DNA of 6,946 bases from Bacteroidota bacterium (GTDB lineage: Bacteria; Bacteroidota; Bacteroidia; Sphingobacteriales; Sphingobacteriaceae): assembly GCA_025355225.1 (NCBI GenBank), contig JANYAB010000080.1, positions 1 through 6,946 of the forward strand. Direction: 5' to 3'. Of the stretch, positions 6,575 through 6,946 are shown in pieces (the first letter of the stretch is position 1; every line of letters starts with the position of its first letter). The position numbers and the translations under genes are program-made. The notes under the pieces are model-generated. The model had not been told where the DNA came from. It did not search any database and was given only the letters and a program-made list of their open reading frames with translations.

Positions 6575-6799
6575 ATGTTAGAAAAAAGCTTCGGACTGCT
6601 TTTTTATTTGAAACAGTCCAAAAATCAAAAAAAAGGCCCCCTTTACATTTACCTGAAAATTACGGTAGATGGCAAATCAGTTGAGCTATCTTCCAAGCGA
6701 AAATGTGACCCTGCCAAGTGGAACTCTGCTGGTGCAAGGGCAATGGGGACGAAGGAAGATAGCTCAACTGATTTACCATCTACCGTAATCTTAAGGTAG
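6575..6799 (+). pseudogene. Tyrosine site-specific integrase, 5' fragment (left arm)
   Basis: The reading frame starts at ATG 6575 with MLEKSFGLLFYLKQSKNQKK and continues ITVDGKSVELSS (residues 29-40). This is the start of Bacteroidota tyrosine recombinases, covering the N-terminal arm-type DNA-binding domain. The 59-bp loop continues in the same frame with KRKCDPAKWNS and a GTKE motif (about 41-61), which fits the family's usual KRKWDPxRWN...GTKE. After that the frame enters the reversed right arm, giving 13 unrelated residues and a stop at 6799. A full integrase has about 400 residues; the core-binding and catalytic domains are missing. It lies downstream of tRNA-Asp, pointing away from it, as in many tRNA-integrated islands. 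Confidence 0.8.
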
Positions 6800-6873
6800 A
6801 TGTAAAGGGGGCCTTTTTTCTGATTTTTGGACTGTTTCAAATAAAAAAGCAGTCCGAAGCTTTTTTCTAACAT
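6754..6873 (-). pseudogene. Tyrosine integrase, 40-codon fragment (right arm, facing the first)
   Basis: On the minus strand an ATG at 6873 opens the same 40 residues as the left copy (MLEKSFGLLFYLKQSKNQKK to VELSS), ending exactly where the arm ends at 6754. Beyond that point the frame reads the opposite strand of the loop (FVPIALAPAEF...), which is not integrase-like, until a stop at 6649. The protein match to the left copy is complete over 40 residues, although five codons differ silently. It is therefore a fragment of a second, slightly diverged integrase or a diverged fold-back copy. It is not an independent gene here. Confidence 0.75.
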
Positions 6874-6946
6874 AAACTAACATTTAAAGGTTAAACAAAT
6901 GTCGGTTTAGATCATCATCCAAACAAGATGTCCACGCGCTGTACAT

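Larger units (their letters stand above)
6502..6946. repeat. Giant inverted repeat (193-bp arms, 59-bp loop) running to the window end
   Basis: Positions 6502-6694 pair with 6754-6946 in perfect register (paired positions add up to 13448), with no indels. The only mismatches are at 6628/6820, 6649/6799, 6655/6793, 6658/6790 and 6673/6775, giving about 97% identity. The loop 6695-6753 is not palindromic. Each arm contains 73 bp upstream of an integrase ATG and its first 40 codons. The outer 126 bp of the arms are identical. Since the right arm reaches the last base of the window, the repeat may go further. All five differences fall on third codon positions and are silent. Such long near-perfect palindromes are usually unstable in bacteria, so a fold-back join at a contig end must be considered. 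Confidence 0.95.

Noticed and set aside
6649..6873. 74-residue minus-strand frame as an independent integrase gene
   Set aside because: Only its first 40 codons are integrase; the rest is antisense of the loop and left arm. It mirrors the plus-strand frame because of the inverted repeat.

Overview
The window looks like a chromosomal segment from a Bacteroidota bacterium, probably Sphingobacteriaceae-like (Mucilaginibacter/Pedobacter type). The reasons are a PorX response regulator of the type IX secretion system, promoters of the Bacteroidota form (TTTG, about 19 bp, TAnnTTTG), a lack of clear Shine-Dalgarno sequences, and a Bacteroidota-type tyrosine integrase N-terminus. The genus is inferred from general resemblance only.

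Layout. Positions 1-2755 (minus strand) carry a gene run read right to left: an HD-domain phosphohydrolase, lpxD, and the start of lpxC, which is cut by the window edge. The last two act in lipid A synthesis. A 132-bp divergent intergenic region separates this run from a plus-strand run at 2888-6166: porX (receiver plus PglZ/alkaline-phosphatase-like domain), tsaE (the ATPase for tRNA t6A modification) and an alanine dehydrogenase-like gene. That last gene lacks the two catalytic residues of classical alanine dehydrogenase. Next come a tRNA-Asp(GTC) gene with its own near-consensus promoter and a strong intrinsic terminator.

Positions 6384-6946 are accessory DNA beside the tRNA gene. They hold a cluster of ATTGCGTCATT repeats and then the 5' end of a tyrosine integrase gene, the usual arrangement at the edge of an integrated island. 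The integrase is not intact. From 6502 to the window end the DNA folds into a giant inverted repeat with two 193-bp arms and a 59-bp loop. Each arm carries the upstream region and first 40 codons of the integrase. The arms differ at only five positions, all third-codon and all synonymous. This is the most unusual structure in the window. It is either a real head-on pair of related integrase 5' ends or a fold-back/chimeric join at a contig end.

Regulation visible in sequence: lpxD has a full consensus promoter whose -7 element lies only 4 bp before the ATG, and tsaE has a -7 element 6 bp before its ATG. Both suggest leaderless or nearly leaderless transcripts.
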